A DNA stretch of 64,000 nucleotides from Pseudomonadota bacterium (GCA_018971625.1 JAGXAJ010000007.1:1-64000); one strand, 5' to 3'. Positions 1 through 10,156 are shown, counted from the stretch's first letter. Made by a program: numbers and translations. Notes: a model not told the origin generated them from the sequence alone.

Positions 1-2
1 CA

Positions 3-134
3 AGCCTCAAGCAGCTTCAGGAACACATCGATGCCTACGTCAACGCGTACAACGACAAAGCCGAGCCCTTCGTCTGGACCAAGAAAAAGGTCCGTCAACG
101 CCGTTTCAAAGGCCGCCGTATCACTCAGCTCTGA
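3..134 (+). pseudogene. IS630-like transposase, C-terminal part only (truncated by window start)
   Basis: Open frame from window start: SLKQLQEHIDAYVNAYNDKAEPFVWTKKKVRQRRFKGRRITQL*; typical IS630 transposase C-terminus. Whether the gene is complete upstream cannot be seen. Confidence 0.6.
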
Positions 135-586
135 TTCCGGGTACTAGTTCCGTGTCAAACAGCTCGAATGAGCCCGCTGCCCGAAGCACTCCAAACGAAA
201 GTGCCGAAGGTCCGGCACCTAGAGTAACTTGAAAAACGTGCGGAACACGCACTGATCACCGTCATCCTGAGCATGGCGACGCTGATCGTGTGTTTCGGCG
301 TTCTATTGTTCCATTGAGGCCGCATCAGTCCGCTGCCTCGTCGTTGATGTCGCCATTGGCTGTTAGCGTACTTGGGGGACGGTGTCCTCTGCAGCGGGCA
401 TATTTGCCTCGACGGTAATGAGGCGTATTCGGTCTTCAATCCTAAGATCAAACTAGGAAATGGGCTGTCCAGTGTGAGGGGCATGGGACGATTAGGGCAT
501 AGGGACAGGATTGGAGCCACTGGAGCCGCGGAACTTTTTGGACTAACCTGAGTTAGGTTTGTCGGTCGCCAGCGGGGAAAGGGCCG

Positions 587-958
587 ATGCCGGACGACGT
601 TGCAGAGTGGAACGACATCGCCTGGAAGGCGGAACGCACGACGAAGCGCAGCGCCTTGATGGCGGAATGGACCGCCAAATATATTGCCTCGAAGATCGAG
701 CGGCTGCGGGCGGGACATGACCTCACGAAAGAGCAGCTTCAGAGGTCGTACCGGCAAATTGCTCTATCTAAGGAATTGCTCAGAAAACCTGTCCCAAAGG
801 TGTGGCCCGGCGAGCCCCACCTCGTAGTGCCATACGCTTTCCGGCAGGTTCCCGATCGGCTACATTCCTCCATACGGCCGGAAAGTGAGAGGCATGACCT
901 TCTCAAGAGGGCGCGGCCCGCTGCCGTTGTGGCCGACCAGTCGGCAGCCCCGACGTGA
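587..958 (+). CDS. hypothetical protein
   Basis: ORF 123 aa; N-terminal half coherent (WNDIAWKAERTTKRSALMAEWTAKYIASKIERLRAGHDL). Confidence 0.4.
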   Translation: MPDDVAEWNDIAWKAERTTKRSALMAEWTAKYIASKIERLRAGHDLTKEQLQRSYRQIALSKELLRKPVPKVWPGEPHLVVPYAFRQVPDRLHSSIRPESERHDLLKRARPAAVVADQSAAPT

Positions 959-993
959 GGCTCTTGCGGAGATGAGAGGCTTGGGGCACTCCA

Positions 994-1170
994 ATGAAGG
1001 AGTATCAGGTCTACTTCCTAAGCGAAGATAACCATATCAAGCGGCGGGAAGATATCGTTTGCGGAGACGATGAGAACGCAAAGAAGATTGCCAAGCGGAT
1101 GGTGGATGGTCTCGCGATCGAACTTTGGCAGGCTACCCGCAAGCTCGCGCGGTTTGCTCCGGAGAAGTAA
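994..1170 (+). CDS. small conserved-type hypothetical protein (58 aa), not in ORF track
   Basis: ATG 994 to TAA 1170: MKEYQVYFLSEDNHIKRREDIVCGDDENAKKIAKRMVDGLAIELWQATRKLARFAPEK; preceded by purine-rich sequence. Confidence 0.6.
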   Translation: MKEYQVYFLSEDNHIKRREDIVCGDDENAKKIAKRMVDGLAIELWQATRKLARFAPEK

Positions 1171-1187
1171 GGCGGCAGAGAGCTGCA

Positions 1188-1351
1188 TTGAAAAAGCCAA
1201 AACCAAAGACTTGGAATGAAGCCGAGCAAAGGGATCTGATGCGGATGCATCTTAAAGGGCCGGTGCAGCGGAGATATCGCTTCGGCTGGAAAGACACACA
1301 GGCTCGGTTAGGCGCATGGCGCGCAAGCTTGGTGTTTTGCTCAAGAAGTAA
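1188..1351 (+). pseudogene. frameshifted small HTH/SANT-like protein
   Basis: Frame 1 gives LKKPKPKTWNEAEQRDLMRMHLKG; after a -1 change in the G-run near 1258 the other frame gives AGAAEISLRLERHTGSVRRMARKLGVLLKK*, together a plausible small HTH-like protein. Confidence 0.5.
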
Positions 1352-1585
1352 GCGGTGGCCGCGATCAAGATTTGATCAGGATCGAGAAAAGCCACTTCCG
1401 CTTCTTCTTTCAATGCGGACGTCGTCCACATGAGGTCGTGCATTTGAGGCACGCGCGCTTATAGTGATACGCGGTTCCCGCTTGGCTTGTTCGACGTTGA
1501 GGCAGTGAGCGCTTAGAGTCTTGATCGCTGCGTATCGCGACTTCTGGGCTGGAATAGATCTCGTAAGCACGCATCACGCTTTTGG

Positions 1586-2767
1586 CTATGGTATTGCGAG
1601 ATTTGGTACCGCCTTAAGATTTCGAGCTCCAACTTCCTGGAACGACACCAATCGGCGCTGTGCCTCATCCCATAGCACAAGCCGTACAAGTCGAAAGCTT
1701 TGCAGGAGTGTCACGTGACCAACGTCGCCCATCTCAGGGTGATCGCGCAGCACGCACGACAGTCGGTAATAGGGAATGCGGCTGCAGAGATGGTGCACGT
1801 GGTGAATACCGATATTGGCGGTGAACCAACGTAGCAGCGGTGGCAAATCGTAATGAGAGCTGCCGCATAGCGCCGCTTCGTGCAGATTCCAGTGCTCGTT
1901 ACGCTCCCACGTCGTGTGCTCGAATTGGTGTTGTACGTAGAACAACCATACGCCAGCTGTGGCGGCGAGCAGGATGATCGGGATGTGAATGAGCAGAAAC
2001 GCCTTGATCCCGATAAACCAGCAGAGCGCGGTAACGACGACGGATGTCGCAACATTGGTTGCCATTGTACTGGCCCATGGTTGCCAACCCTTATGCATGA
2101 GGCCGAGCGGGATCCGATGTTGGAAAAGAAACAGGTAGGCTGGCCCTATGCCGAACATGATCAGGGGGTGCCGATAAAGACGATATTTCAAGCGGCCCCA
2201 CCGGGTACGGGCCCGGTACTCGCGAACCGTCAGCGTATCGACATCTCCGATGCCTCGGCGATCGAGATTGCCGGTGGTTGCATGATGGATCGCGTGCGTG
2301 CGACGCCAACAGTCATAGGGCGTCAGCGTGAGTACGCCAATGACACGGCCAACCCAGTCATTGGCGAGACGGTGGGCGAGAAATGTTCCGTGGCCGCAGT
2401 CGTGTTGAATCAGAAAGAGCCGCAGAAGAAAGGCGGCCGCCGGAATGGCGATAAGAAGTGAAACCCAGTAATGGCCGATGGAGAAGGTGAACCAGGCCGA
2501 GATCCACAGCATCGCGAGCGGCAAAGCCGTGATCGCCAACTCAGTAACGCCGCGGAGGCGACTTGTGGTGGTGTAACCTCCCAGAATGCGTGTCCAATGT
2601 CGGGCATCGGATGCCGAAGCCCATGAACCTCTCAGCACGATATCCGAAGCTGCCGAACGTGGTTCTGAATCGCTTGAAGTGTTAGCCTCGCAAGCGCCCC
2701 CGGTCTGCAAGCTTTCGCTCTCGTGCCCCAGTTTCGTTGCAGGGGCATTCGTTAGTGGCTGTTTCAA
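1586..2767 (-). CDS. fatty acid desaturase
   Basis: 393 aa; histidine boxes HDCGH, HAIHH, HHVHH plus hydrophobic segments; TTG start at 2767. Confidence 0.9.
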   Translation of the reverse strand: MKQPLTNAPATKLGHESESLQTGGACEANTSSDSEPRSAASDIVLRGSWASASDARHWTRILGGYTTTSRLRGVTELAITALPLAMLWISAWFTFSIGHYWVSLLIAIPAAAFLLRLFLIQHDCGHGTFLAHRLANDWVGRVIGVLTLTPYDCWRRTHAIHHATTGNLDRRGIGDVDTLTVREYRARTRWGRLKYRLYRHPLIMFGIGPAYLFLFQHRIPLGLMHKGWQPWASTMATNVATSVVVTALCWFIGIKAFLLIHIPIILLAATAGVWLFYVQHQFEHTTWERNEHWNLHEAALCGSSHYDLPPLLRWFTANIGIHHVHHLCSRIPYYRLSCVLRDHPEMGDVGHVTLLQSFRLVRLVLWDEAQRRLVSFQEVGARNLKAVPNLAIP

Positions 2768-3168
2768 TTCTCAATATCCACGGGGTTTAGCGATTGCGCT
2801 CGAACAGAAAATCCCGCGCGTGACGGTTCGGCTGCGGATTTGGAGCCGTTGTAGACTGCGGGTGCACCTTCAGTCATACGCTTAGCCTTGCTGTGCCCCA
2901 ACGATGTGAGCGCGCGAACTCGCCCCGCGCTTGTCACCGGAGACAGCTTCCTTATCGGACCGGCGATTAGTCCGTCCCGGATCGCCTGCTTCCGCGCGAG
3001 CTTGCGCGACCGCCGCACGGCGTCTGCTTTCTCTCTTGTCGCCTTCTCAGATGGCTTCTCATAGAAGCGCTTACGGCGGATCTCCCTGAACACTCCTTCG
3101 CGCTGCATCTTTTTCTTCAGGATGCGAAGTGCCTGATTGACGTTGTTGTCTCGGACGAATACCTGCAA
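2764..3168 (-). CDS. rpsU: bS21-like ribosomal protein with atypical C-terminal extension
   Basis: [60 protein letters not shown] matches S21; TTG start. Confidence 0.85.
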   Translation of the reverse strand: MQVFVRDNNVNQALRILKKKMQREGVFREIRRKRFYEKPSEKATREKADAVRRSRKLARKQAIRDGLIAGPIRKLSPVTSAGRVRALTSLGHSKAKRMTEGAPAVYNGSKSAAEPSRAGFSVRAQSLNPVDIEN

Positions 3169-3348
3169 GCGTGTTACTCCTCTGCGGTGGCCGACGCATG
3201 AATCGTTCGAAACGCATTTAGACGATGTATCAGTATTTCAAAATCCGAGGCCGGTCGGGCGGGTGCCTGGGACTGATAATGCCGGGGAGAATGCGAAATG
3301 GTCGCGGCTCGCCCTTTTGAACAGTCGAACCACCTCAAGGGAGCGGCG

Positions 3349-3684
3349 TCAGGTCTGGATGTTCGATGCAGTTGCTCTCGCGAGTTCCCGAATGTGATGC
3401 TCAGCACCGGCGATCTGCCGCTTCACTAGTTCGGATTGTGCGGCGGCAATTTCAAGAAGACTGGTGGTTGACGCAACCCTTCGAGCGTGTTGGAAGCTGA
3501 TCTTCAGGCTCTCTTCGGAGAAGGCGAGCACTTGCTCCGAGAGCGCTGCCGATTCCGAACTTGCGGCGGTCGACCGACGTGCCGCGTCAAACAAAAGGCC
3601 AAAAGCCTTTTCAGCGTGGTCGATTGTCCTTTCGGCGAGCTGACGCAACTCCGCGAGAACTTCGAACTTCGGTTCAGTCATCAT
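3349..3684 (-). CDS. phasin family protein
   Basis: Amphipathic helical 111-aa protein with phasin-like composition (EPKFEVLAELRQLAERTIDHAEKAFGLLFDAAR). Confidence 0.65.
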   Translation of the reverse strand: MMTEPKFEVLAELRQLAERTIDHAEKAFGLLFDAARRSTAASSESAALSEQVLAFSEESLKISFQHARRVASTTSLLEIAAAQSELVKRQIAGAEHHIRELARATASNIQT

Positions 3685-3925
3685 CGTAGAACGCGTATTG
3701 AACAGAGGCAGCGGCTTTCTTTTTGGAATGGACGTCCAAGCTTCGGATTCTCGTCGTGGCGCTCTTGTTTTGTTCCGAAAGAAGGCATATGCTAGTAATG
3801 TTCGATCAGCCGCTGTGCCTTGTTGAATGCGCCCGCGGGCTCCTTTTCCAAAGACATCGACGAAGTTGAATTAGTTTGCGTGATAGTCGCGCGAAAACGC
3901 GCATGCGCGCGCTTTGGAGAAGAGA

Positions 3926-4135
3926 ATGACGACAGGTACTGTTAAATGGTTCAATGGCCAGAAGGGTTTTGGCTTCATCCAGCCCAACGACGGCGGAAAC
4001 GATGTGTTCGTTCACATCAGCGCCGTTGAACGGGCGGGCCTTTCCGGCCTTGCTGAAGGTCAGAAAGTCAACTTCGAAATCAAGACCGACAAGATGCGGG
4101 GCAAATCCAGCGCGGAAAATCTATCGCTGGCTTGA
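3926..4135 (+). CDS. cold-shock protein, 69 aa (copy 1)
   Basis: [45 protein letters not shown]1/RNP2 motifs. Confidence 0.95.
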   Translation: MTTGTVKWFNGQKGFGFIQPNDGGNDVFVHISAVERAGLSGLAEGQKVNFEIKTDKMRGKSSAENLSLA

Positions 4136-4144
4136 ACCGTTAAC

Positions 4145-4205
4145 GCCATTTCACGGATGTACTGAAATGGCAGTGGTGCCCGCTCGATCTCGAGATTGAG
4201 CGGGC
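4145..4205 (+). terminator. two consecutive hairpins downstream of cold-shock gene 1
   Basis: gccatttca/tgaaatggc (4145-4171) and gcccgctc/gagcgggc followed by TTT (4178-4205). Confidence 0.6.
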
Positions 4206-4230
4206 TTTACTTGTTGCGGGATTGGACGCA

Positions 4231-4485
4231 ATGGCCAGCAGGAAATCAGCAGAACTCTCGCCCGAAAGCATCGCGCGCTAACCGGCAACGTTTGGCCGCG
4301 GAAGAAGGCGCGCGAGCAATGGCGGACATTGAGCGACAGGGCCGCCGCGGTTCGCAAGAACATGGAGCGGCTTCGCGCCTTGAGGCGAGCCAGGGACGAA
4401 GAAGCGCCGAGAATGGACGCGGCTTTGTTGCTGGAGGTAAAGACGCGGCGAAAGAAAGGGCTCCCGAAATAGCGGGTAGCCAGTA
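4231..4485 (+). pseudogene. multiply frameshifted member of the small K-N-M-x-R-L-R family
   Basis: Three frames are needed to read MASRKSAELSPE / [15 protein letters not shown] / LSDRAAAVRKNMERLRALRRARDEE, matching the intact copy at 11724-11954. Confidence 0.65.
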
Positions 4486-4533
4486 GTACGGCTTTTGCGA
4501 CATCCTTGACGGATCAGATCCCCATCGCGTTAC

Positions 4534-4785
4534 TTGCAAAGGTGTTCAATGGCCAAAACTATCCGGATTGTGCCCGAGACAGCGACAGATGAGGGACAGA
4601 CAATCAGCTTTGTGCTCGCCATCGGCTCGGTTCGGCAGGTGTGTCGTCTCCAGACAACCTTTCAAACCCAGAATCAAGCATTCAGTTATTTCCACAAGCA
4701 TCGGAATGCGTTCGAACGCGTCGCCCGCGAGAAGTTGGCGCTAGGTGAAATTGATGATGGTGAGATTCAGCTCACCATGCTTTAA
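4534..4785 (+). CDS. hypothetical protein, possibly DUF1488-like
   Basis: 83 aa; C-terminal FHKHRNAFERVAREKLALGEIDDGEIQLT pattern. Confidence 0.5.
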   Translation: MQRCSMAKTIRIVPETATDEGQTISFVLAIGSVRQVCRLQTTFQTQNQAFSYFHKHRNAFERVAREKLALGEIDDGEIQLTML

Positions 4786-4930
4786 ATATAACCGTGTGCG
4801 TTCTCGCAGCACGGCAACGTTGGTCCAACCTTCTTGCCTGCTCAGCCCGATCAAAGATCGTCATCCATAGCCTTTGGCTAACGACGGAAATGGGGGCTGG
4901 GTTTGGCCTCCACGTAGCGAGGAGGCCCTT

Positions 4931-5125
4931 ATGCGCCTGACGAACGAAAGCACACTGCGGGCACGCGCACGCAAACTCGGCTACTCGATCCACAAGTCGC
5001 GATCCCGTTCAATCAACGAAGACAACCTGGGAAAATACGCGCTCGTCAAGGAAGACAACAAAAGCGTTGTTCTTGGTGAACGTTTCGATGCGTCGCTTGA
5101 GGAGATCGCGGAATATTTAACTTGA
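4931..5125 (+). CDS. hypothetical protein
   Basis: MRLTNESTLRARARKLGYSIHKSRSRSINEDNLGKYALVKEDNKSVVLGERFDASLEEIAEYLT; coherent folded-protein composition. Confidence 0.65.
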   Translation: MRLTNESTLRARARKLGYSIHKSRSRSINEDNLGKYALVKEDNKSVVLGERFDASLEEIAEYLT

Positions 5126-5461
5126 GCTGACGGCGTTGATTGTCGTTGAATCGTATCGACTAATCGCTGTCTGTGTGTCCGCAGGTTCCTGAGAGGCGAG
5201 CTCAACGCGACGAGTATCAGCGTCTCCTCTAGCTGGGTTCGTTGAAGCCTTCGCGGCAAGGCGCGAGTGAAATATTCCGTCGGATGACAGAGCGTGGCCC
5301 GAACAGCCATCTCGCGCTTCTGAAGGAAGATCCACTAAGCGACGAGCCCACTTCCGGGCAACTCTCTTGGGAAATCATTCAATGATTTTGATCAGCCGGC
5401 GAAGAGACAGCCGGCGAACGCAGAACAACGGCCTTGGATGCCAACAAAGGAGGAGCGTGTC

Positions 5462-5755
5462 ATGAAGTTGAACGAAGCCCAGATAAGCCGAACCTTGGCT
5501 CAATTTCCGGCACAAGTTCTTGCCGAAGATCATCCAGCAGCCGCCCAGTTCTCCGAACTGTTTGGAAATCATACCTTCTTTCTCGACGCGAAGGGGTTGC
5601 ACGTCCTGGAGCTGATCGAGGTTCCAGGAATAGAAGCTCAGGACGGAGAGATGATAAGCATTGCCGACTGGAGCGATGCGAACTTAATGAGGCTGACAAC
5701 GCATCAACCCGAGCCGACCGGCCTAGTAATTCACCTGAAAGAGATTCAACATTGA
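5462..5755 (+). CDS. hypothetical protein
   Basis: MKLNEAQISRTLAQFPAQVLAEDHPAAAQFSELFGNHTFFLDAKGLHVLELIEVP...; preceded by GGAGGAG. Confidence 0.65.
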   Translation: MKLNEAQISRTLAQFPAQVLAEDHPAAAQFSELFGNHTFFLDAKGLHVLELIEVPGIEAQDGEMISIADWSDANLMRLTTHQPEPTGLVIHLKEIQH

Positions 5756-5946
5756 GACGATGGCTGTCTCTATCTTGATCGCCGCATTCGATCTCTGAAT
5801 ATCATGACAAGAAGACTTACCTTGTTGACCGGTTGCGCCTAGCATTTGGATTCGTCCCCCCTATATTAAGCGGACCGCTGATCGAGAAACGGCGTCAGTG
5901 GCCGAGAGACGGTTTGGGCTCCCGCCGCGAAAATGGGAGCACCAAA

Positions 5947-6207
5947 ATGAACGCTCTTATCTACCCGATACATCTCCGAAGAGACTTCGACCGACGCTGG
6001 GCAGCGAGGATGATTCGCGATTCGGCACGACAGTCACCGCCGGCGGGAACGGACACCTGCGTTTGTGGTGCTACCGTGACCGCTCCTAGCAATTCGACCT
6101 TTTCACCAAATGAGGTTTCGAACTACTGGGAATGCTCGGCGTGCGGCATGCGGTGGAAGACGATCGCGCCAAGCCAACGAACCGGAGACGGGCGGCGAAC
6201 AAACTGA
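5947..6207 (+). CDS. small zinc-ribbon-like hypothetical protein
   Basis: MNALIYPIHLRRDFDRRW...CVCGATV...YWECSACGMRWKTI; CxCG...CxxCG. Confidence 0.5.
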   Translation: MNALIYPIHLRRDFDRRWAARMIRDSARQSPPAGTDTCVCGATVTAPSNSTFSPNEVSNYWECSACGMRWKTIAPSQRTGDGRRTN

Positions 6208-6223
6208 AAGGCAAGCGATCACT

Positions 6224-6463
6224 ATGGCCAGCCCCACGGATCAAAAGATCGCCAAGGAGAGCCGGCTTCGGCTCTTCAAGGACGAGCGCGAACCTGCGAT
6301 GAAACAAGTCGCTGAGGATGCTATCGCCGTCCGTCAGAACATGGCTCGCCTTCGGGAGCTCAGACTGGAAAAGGAAGCAGAGACCGCTTCCGCCAGACAG
6401 GCTGTCACTCCCGATGGACGCGCGAAGCCTTTGAAGCGCAGATTGAGACGGCGAGTTTATTAG
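6224..6463 (+). CDS. small K/Q-N-M-x-R-L-R family protein
   Basis: 79 aa: [53 protein letters not shown]. Confidence 0.65.
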   Translation: MASPTDQKIAKESRLRLFKDEREPAMKQVAEDAIAVRQNMARLRELRLEKEAETASARQAVTPDGRAKPLKRRLRRRVY

Positions 6464-6763
6464 CACTGCCTTCTGAAAAATCAGCCCTATTAAAGTAATG
6501 TCGGTGAGGCGTTACTTTTTCGACATGAGAGATCGCAACGAAAGAGGTCCGGGATAGCCACCGGCCGACGTCACAATGACCCCGCGCGGGTGAATCCGTG
6601 GCTCGCAAAGAACGTCGCGCGCGAGCGTCAGCGATCGAATACCAGGTTCGGAGCCATGGTTGCCGAGTTGTCGTCTTGAAAGCGATTGAGCAGCACAAAA
6701 GAACCGAACAGGATTGCTGCCAACAAGAAATATCGAAGATAGGAACGCTGTCTGAGCCTATGA

Positions 6764-7177
6764 TCACTCATTTCGCTGGACTCCTGGCTTGGCGAACAAC
6801 CGCTCAGCTCTTCGTTCCGCCCTTGCGAGCTCAGCTTCCACGCCAGCCGCGGATGCCGCGGCGAGGGAATAGTCCATGCTCTCGGAAGCAACGGTCTTCA
6901 CAAATTCCTTGATGGTGCTTTCCCTTGAATACGAGCTGGACGCCTTGAACTTGCTAACGGCGCCGTCAGCCGCTTTGAACTGCGCGACGCACATCGGGAC
7001 CAAGATAGACATCCGACCGCAGCGCTCTGCGTTTGCGCTCATGGCTCTTGCAGTATCGCCGGTAATCCAACCGCCCCACAGAAAACCGATCGCGATCGTC
7101 GCAACAGCGCCGAAAGCGATGCCTTGAAGGAAGCGCCTCCGCGCCTCTCCTTGCAAAATTGCGGGAACGACACTCAT
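6764..7177 (-). CDS. hypothetical membrane-anchored protein
   Basis: One N-terminal TM (FLQGIAFGAVATIAIGFLWGGWI), helical C-terminus. Confidence 0.65.
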   Translation of the reverse strand: MSVVPAILQGEARRRFLQGIAFGAVATIAIGFLWGGWITGDTARAMSANAERCGRMSILVPMCVAQFKAADGAVSKFKASSSYSRESTIKEFVKTVASESMDYSLAAASAAGVEAELARAERRAERLFAKPGVQRNE

Positions 7178-7558
7178 GATGGTCTCCCTCGTTTGCGCAC
7201 ACGCAAGCGCGTTCGCTGCATCGCAAACGCGGCATGCGTTGACTGGTGGAAATTACCCGATCAGTGAGATTGCGCTTTCCGACGGCACGCTCGCGGCCAC
7301 TACCAGAATAAGCGGGAGTTCGGACCTCACCGCTTCATGGACCGCTTGAAGATGACCAGCTGTCACAGCTGAAGCTAAACCGTAGACCGTTGCCCTGATG
7401 CTGTACAGCACATTGTGTGTCCTCAGAACATTAAACGCGGTCACGGGCTACGTCTCAGTAGGCGATTAGGAGGAGGGCGACCAAGATTCGGCGGGACAAC
7501 TGACCCGTCGTCCTATAGAGGAAGATCATAGCGGGAGTTGGGGGCCAGCGAATTGATG

Positions 7559-7759
7559 TCTGAAGAGCGCTCACTCAATGTGTTGCTGGTGGAGATCCTG
7601 GAGGATTTTCAGGATTCTCTAAAGGCGGCCAGGAACGTCGCAGCCAAGCGGAAACTTCGCGATCGCATTGAACGGGTGGAGCGCGCTATCGCGCAAAATA
7701 AGCGATCCTCGTCTTCCAATCTTGTCATCAAACAGCTGCTGCGGCCCGCTAACGATTGA
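7559..7759 (+). CDS. hypothetical protein
   Basis: SEERSLNVLLVEILEDFQDSLKAARNVAAKRKLRDRIERVERAIAQ; exact start uncertain. Confidence 0.4.
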   Translation, partial: SEERSLNVLLVEILEDFQDSLKAARNVAAKRKLRDRIERVERAIAQNKRSSSSNLVIKQLLRPAND

Positions 7760-7879
7760 GTAGGGGTTTGCTGAAGCGCCCTACCCCAACGGTGACGATC
7801 GCCTGTTTGCCAGGTGATTTGCTTACATTCTAGGGAACGCGCTCATAATCGAGCCCAAGAAAAATGGCGTTTGAGAGAT

Positions 7880-8107
7880 CTAGTTGCTGTCAGATTGAAC
7901 TATTCCCGCTGCAACGCGTCGCTTGCCTGACTCGGTCAGCTGCAGGGACCCAAGCCTTCTGAGTGCATATCCCAAAGCAACTAGCCGTTCCCAATGCGCC
8001 TGGGGAATATAGCCCTGGGCATCGCCCTTGCTGACCTCTCGAAGGGAAGCGAACTCTTCGTTGCTCAACAAAGCCGGCGGATCGCGGGCCGCTTTGCTAT
8101 CTTTCAT
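7880..8107 (-). CDS. hypothetical protein
   Basis: MKDSKAARDPPALLSNEEFASLREVSKGDAQGYIPQAHWERLVALGYALRRLGSLQLTESGKRRVAAGI; winged-helix-like feel. Confidence 0.5.
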   Translation of the reverse strand: MKDSKAARDPPALLSNEEFASLREVSKGDAQGYIPQAHWERLVALGYALRRLGSLQLTESGKRRVAAGIVQSDSN

Positions 8108-8387
8108 CTCTGAAATCCAGGCTGCGCAAGATGATACCGCGCGGGATACCCTCGAATTCCCCTGCGACGATCTTTTGAGCAGCTCGCTTTTCAATCCTAT
8201 CGCGCAGTCGCATGAACTGCTCTTCGCGTTGCTCAGGCTTGGTCTTCGCCGTTTTCTCCAAGTCATCCATAGCGGATGTACTGACGGCGCAGCGTACTTC
8301 CCTTTGACCGTCCATCATCGAGAACAGGACCACCATCCGATCAAATTCATAACCGCCAAAACTGCCGCGTGTCAGTGCCATCCGCAC
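8097..8387 (-). CDS. DUF1488-like protein
   Basis: MRMALTRGSFGGYEFDRMVVLFSMMDGQREVRCAVSTSAMDDLEKT...FMRLRDRIEKRAAQK; recognised from memory only. Confidence 0.5.
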   Translation of the reverse strand: MRMALTRGSFGGYEFDRMVVLFSMMDGQREVRCAVSTSAMDDLEKTAKTKPEQREEQFMRLRDRIEKRAAQKIVAGEFEGIPRGIILRSLDFRDER

Positions 8388-8553
8388 GTGCCTCCTGGAT
8401 TATGCAGGCCGAAGCTGGCTGTAGTGCTGTACTAGCTTGATGCGACGCCACTCTCCGATCGCGTCATGCACGAAAGAGGTTTTTGATGAGCTATATGCCT
8501 TTTCAGGTTGGCGCTCGATCCTCAACCAAAGACCCTTCCAGTAAAGAATTCGC

Positions 8554-8901
8554 TTAATCTTTGTCGTCGAGCCGGACGAAATCCGCCAATACTGCCGCGA
8601 CCAGGTCTCGATGGTGGGCATCGTCCGGCGGGAGGCCTGCGGCGTACAAATTGAGGATGTAGCGCGCCTTGGCAGCGGCCTCAGGCCAGGACGTTGCCTG
8701 AACCGACAGAAGTTCGTTTTCGACGACTCCCTGCCGCTCGCGCAGTTGCCTTGCGTTGTTTTCGACATCCGCCAGCGTGCGCCGCATTTCCGTGGCTTTT
8801 TGCGCGGCCATGCCGCGGTGTTTGTCAAGATCAAGGGGTTCTTCAGTCACGAGGCATGCTCGCATCAATGCGCTGAGCGTCGGATAAATCGACCGAACCA
8901 A
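8554..8901 (-). CDS. hypothetical coiled-coil protein
   Basis: 115 aa, long helix MAAQKATEMRRTLADVENNARQLRERQGVVENELL. Confidence 0.5.
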   Translation of the reverse strand: MVRSIYPTLSALMRACLVTEEPLDLDKHRGMAAQKATEMRRTLADVENNARQLRERQGVVENELLSVQATSWPEAAAKARYILNLYAAGLPPDDAHHRDLVAAVLADFVRLDDKD

Positions 8902-9151
8902 TGGAAACCATTTCCATCGCCGAACCGCCCGTGGGCACCATAATCATGGTAGCAACCCTTCGGTACGCCGGGAATGATAGTCCTTCGATCATCTCCTCAT
9001 CGGTGATGACCTCATAGGCACCCGGCGGCAACAGACGCTCGATGCCCCTGATCCGGAACGGATGCTGAAACGTAATCGTTTCACGTCGCGAGCGGATGGT
9101 CATGTCGCGATGCGCCGAGTAAGGGGCCCGCACGCGGCTGTATTGTTGCAC
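8843..9151 (-). CDS. hypothetical protein
   Basis: MTIRSRRETITFQHPFRIRGIERLLPPGAYEVITDEEMIEGLSFPAYRRVATMIMVP; true start probably internal. Confidence 0.55.
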   Translation of the reverse strand: MQQYSRVRAPYSAHRDMTIRSRRETITFQHPFRIRGIERLLPPGAYEVITDEEMIEGLSFPAYRRVATMIMVPTGGSAMEMVSIGSVDLSDAQRIDASMPRD

Positions 9152-9413
9152 ATTCGGTCAGGGTGCGCTCTTTCGGCTCAATTAGCCATCACTTTGTTAG
9201 CGACTGCTGACGCGTTGGCCGAATTACCTCGCTTTGTTCGCAAAATTTTACTGCTTCATAGCCGTTTCCTGCACTTATCGCGGTGCGGCGAATACGATTT
9301 GTCTCGCTATTGGACGAAGGAGCTGTTACCGCTTTCGCCATCACCGCGCGACCCCGGCAGCTATCGGTGACTGAGAGCGTTTGCGCTCCCGCCTTAATCC
9401 GAAAGGCGGTCAC

Positions 9414-9521
9414 ATGTCCGATATTCGTCGATTCGACCTCCGAGAGTGGCTTGTTCCTCCAGTGCTGGTGCCGTTGTTTTTCGCGCTGGCGATCGCCGCG
9501 GTAGTCGTTTTTCACGCGTAG
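9414..9521 (+). CDS. 35-aa single-TM microprotein (not in ORF track)
   Basis: MSDIRRFDLREWLVPPVLVPLFFALAIAAVVVFHA. Confidence 0.45.
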   Translation: MSDIRRFDLREWLVPPVLVPLFFALAIAAVVVFHA

Positions 9522-9552
9522 CGAGTGCCATGATTGCGCCTCTGGATGGTCG

Positions 9553-9762
9553 TTGGTGAAAGATGCCTCTTCCTGGGTCGCCATTGCCGCCGCGCTAACC
9601 TCGGCCTGCACCGGCCTTTATGCCGCCGCAGGAATGGATCTTCGCAAAAAGGTGGAGGGACGTTTTCCACTTATACGCGAGCAGGCACCTTGGGCGGCAT
9701 GGGCAGCGATTGCAGCGGCCATATCGGTCGTGGCGCAAGCGATCGAAAGGCTACCAGTCTGA
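9553..9762 (+). CDS. small membrane protein
   Basis: MVKDASSWVAIAAALTSACTGLYAAAGMDLRKKVEGRFPLIREQAPWAAWAAIAAAISVVAQAIE; two hydrophobic segments. Confidence 0.45.
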   Translation: MVKDASSWVAIAAALTSACTGLYAAAGMDLRKKVEGRFPLIREQAPWAAWAAIAAAISVVAQAIERLPV

Positions 9763-9817
9763 CGAGCAGAACTGTCGACCGAGGTGGCAACGCCGGCATA
9801 ATCGCAATGGAGATTCG

Positions 9818-10015
9818 ATGGCCGAACGACTGGAAATGCTGAAGAAAGCCCGCGAACGCATGATCGAGGATAGAGATGCGCATGTGAAGGTGCTGGCTGC
9901 GGCTTTTGACCGAGACAAGACGGAGCGAGCGCGAAACAAGTTTGTCGAGACTCAGATGTTGATCGAGGCCCTCGAGCGCGCCATGAACGCAGAGCAACGC
10001 ACTCCGTCTTCTTGA
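9818..10015 (+). CDS. hypothetical helical protein
   Basis: MAERLEMLKKARERMIEDRDAHVKVLAAAFDRDKTERARNKFVETQMLIEALERAMNAEQ; start approximate. Confidence 0.5.
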   Translation: MAERLEMLKKARERMIEDRDAHVKVLAAAFDRDKTERARNKFVETQMLIEALERAMNAEQRTPSS

Positions 10016-10156
10016 GCCTTGCTCCGTAGAAGGACGGCTAATGTCGACTTAGGCGTCGAAAGCCGCAACTGTGCCAAGGCTATCTGGCGCCAAAGGGCGC
10101 ACAGTCGCATGTCGACAGAACTTGTCATCCGTGTCGATCAACCCAAGGAGGCCAAC

